Assembly (NCBI GenBank): GCA_045544835.1
Contig: JAZPZS010000075.1
Location: 1-5,611, forward strand
From: UBA1189 sp045544835
Lineage (GTDB): Bacteria; Bacteroidota; Bacteroidia; Bacteroidales; Bacteroidaceae
DNA: 5,611 bases
Direction of reading: 5' to 3'
Both the position numbers and the translations under genes were made by a program. Below, in pieces: positions 5,472 to 5,611 of this stretch; the first letter of the stretch is position 1; every line of letters starts with the position of its first letter. The notes beneath the pieces are model-generated. The model worked only from the letters and a program-made list of their open reading frames with translations, ran no database searches and was not told the DNA's origin.

Positions 5472-5611
5472 TTACGCCTCACCCTTAAAGTCACTCAAGC
5501 GAGGCACATAGGTACCTTTCTGCTCGGGCAGGCGGATGGGACCGAAGGTGGCCTCGTATTTCTTGAGGTTGTCCTGCAGGGCAAGCATCAAGCGCATGGC
5601 GTGCTCGGGGG
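5472..5611 (-). CDS. DUF3467-type small protein (C-terminal 45 residues, cut by window edge)
   Basis: The stop codon is TAA at 5474-5472 and the frame is open to the window edge, giving 45 residues that begin PEHAMRLMLALQDNLKKYE and end LSDFKGEA. The PEHAxRLxxALQDNxxKYExxFGPIRLP pattern is what I recognise as the C-terminal part of DUF3467 proteins. These are small (about 100 residues), cytoplasmic-looking proteins of unknown function, widespread in Bacteroidota. From memory, DUF3467 genes often follow rpoC in Bacteroidales, which would predict RNA polymerase genes just beyond the right edge; nothing in the window tests this. The gene is followed by its own terminator, so it is probably the last gene of an upstream unit. 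The start codon and about half of the protein are missing. Confidence 0.8.
   Translation of the reverse strand, partial: PEHAMRLMLALQDNLKKYEATFGPIRLPEQKGTYVPRLSDFKGEA

Overview
The window reads as ordinary chromosomal housekeeping DNA from a member of the Bacteroidota, most likely order Bacteroidales. Three things point there. The proteins have Bacteroidales-type sequences: PurH, AsnS, PurB, a DUF3467 protein, and an RluB-type pseudouridine synthase with a very long Arg/Asn/Tyr/Gly/Glu-rich N-terminus. Two intergenic regions carry the Bacteroidota -7 promoter element TAnnTTTG. The start codons follow A/T-rich stretches without Shine-Dalgarno sequences. Base composition is mixed, with coding DNA around half G+C and A/T-rich gaps. 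I cannot name the genus.

All genes are on the minus strand, so transcription runs from high to low coordinates. In that order they are: the C-terminal end of a DUF3467 protein (5472-5611), closed by an intrinsic terminator (5401-5422); a promoter element (5340-5347) and a hairpin-bearing leader (5300-5332); purB (3916-5262); an RluB-type pseudouridine synthase (2362-3771); asnS (815-2218); an intrinsic terminator (762-792); a promoter (644-674); and the N-terminal 199 codons of purH (1-599), which runs off the left edge.

The simplest reading is a purB-rluB-asnS transcription unit about 4.5 kb long. It has one recognisable promoter and one strong terminator, followed by a separately promoted purH. 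The two gaps inside the unit (144 and 143 bp) show no convincing terminator or consensus promoter. Both carry short repeats: a 14-bp tandem duplication after purB, and an inverted array of GGAGWTAAA decamers between rluB and asnS. PurB and PurH act in sequence in de novo purine synthesis: PurB makes AICAR from SAICAR, and PurH converts AICAR to IMP. PurB also converts adenylosuccinate to AMP. AsnS and the pseudouridine synthase serve translation. The unit therefore mixes nucleotide supply with translation functions.

I found no mobile element, tRNA, rRNA, CRISPR array or defence system, and nothing that amounts to a new multi-gene system. The points worth a second look are non-coding: the decamer array, the repeat-flanked GNRA hairpin before rluB, the 5'-proximal purB leader hairpin, and the direct repeats across the purH promoter. 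The disordered repeat tail of the pseudouridine synthase is also of interest. No stretch longer than 300 bp lacks a gene.
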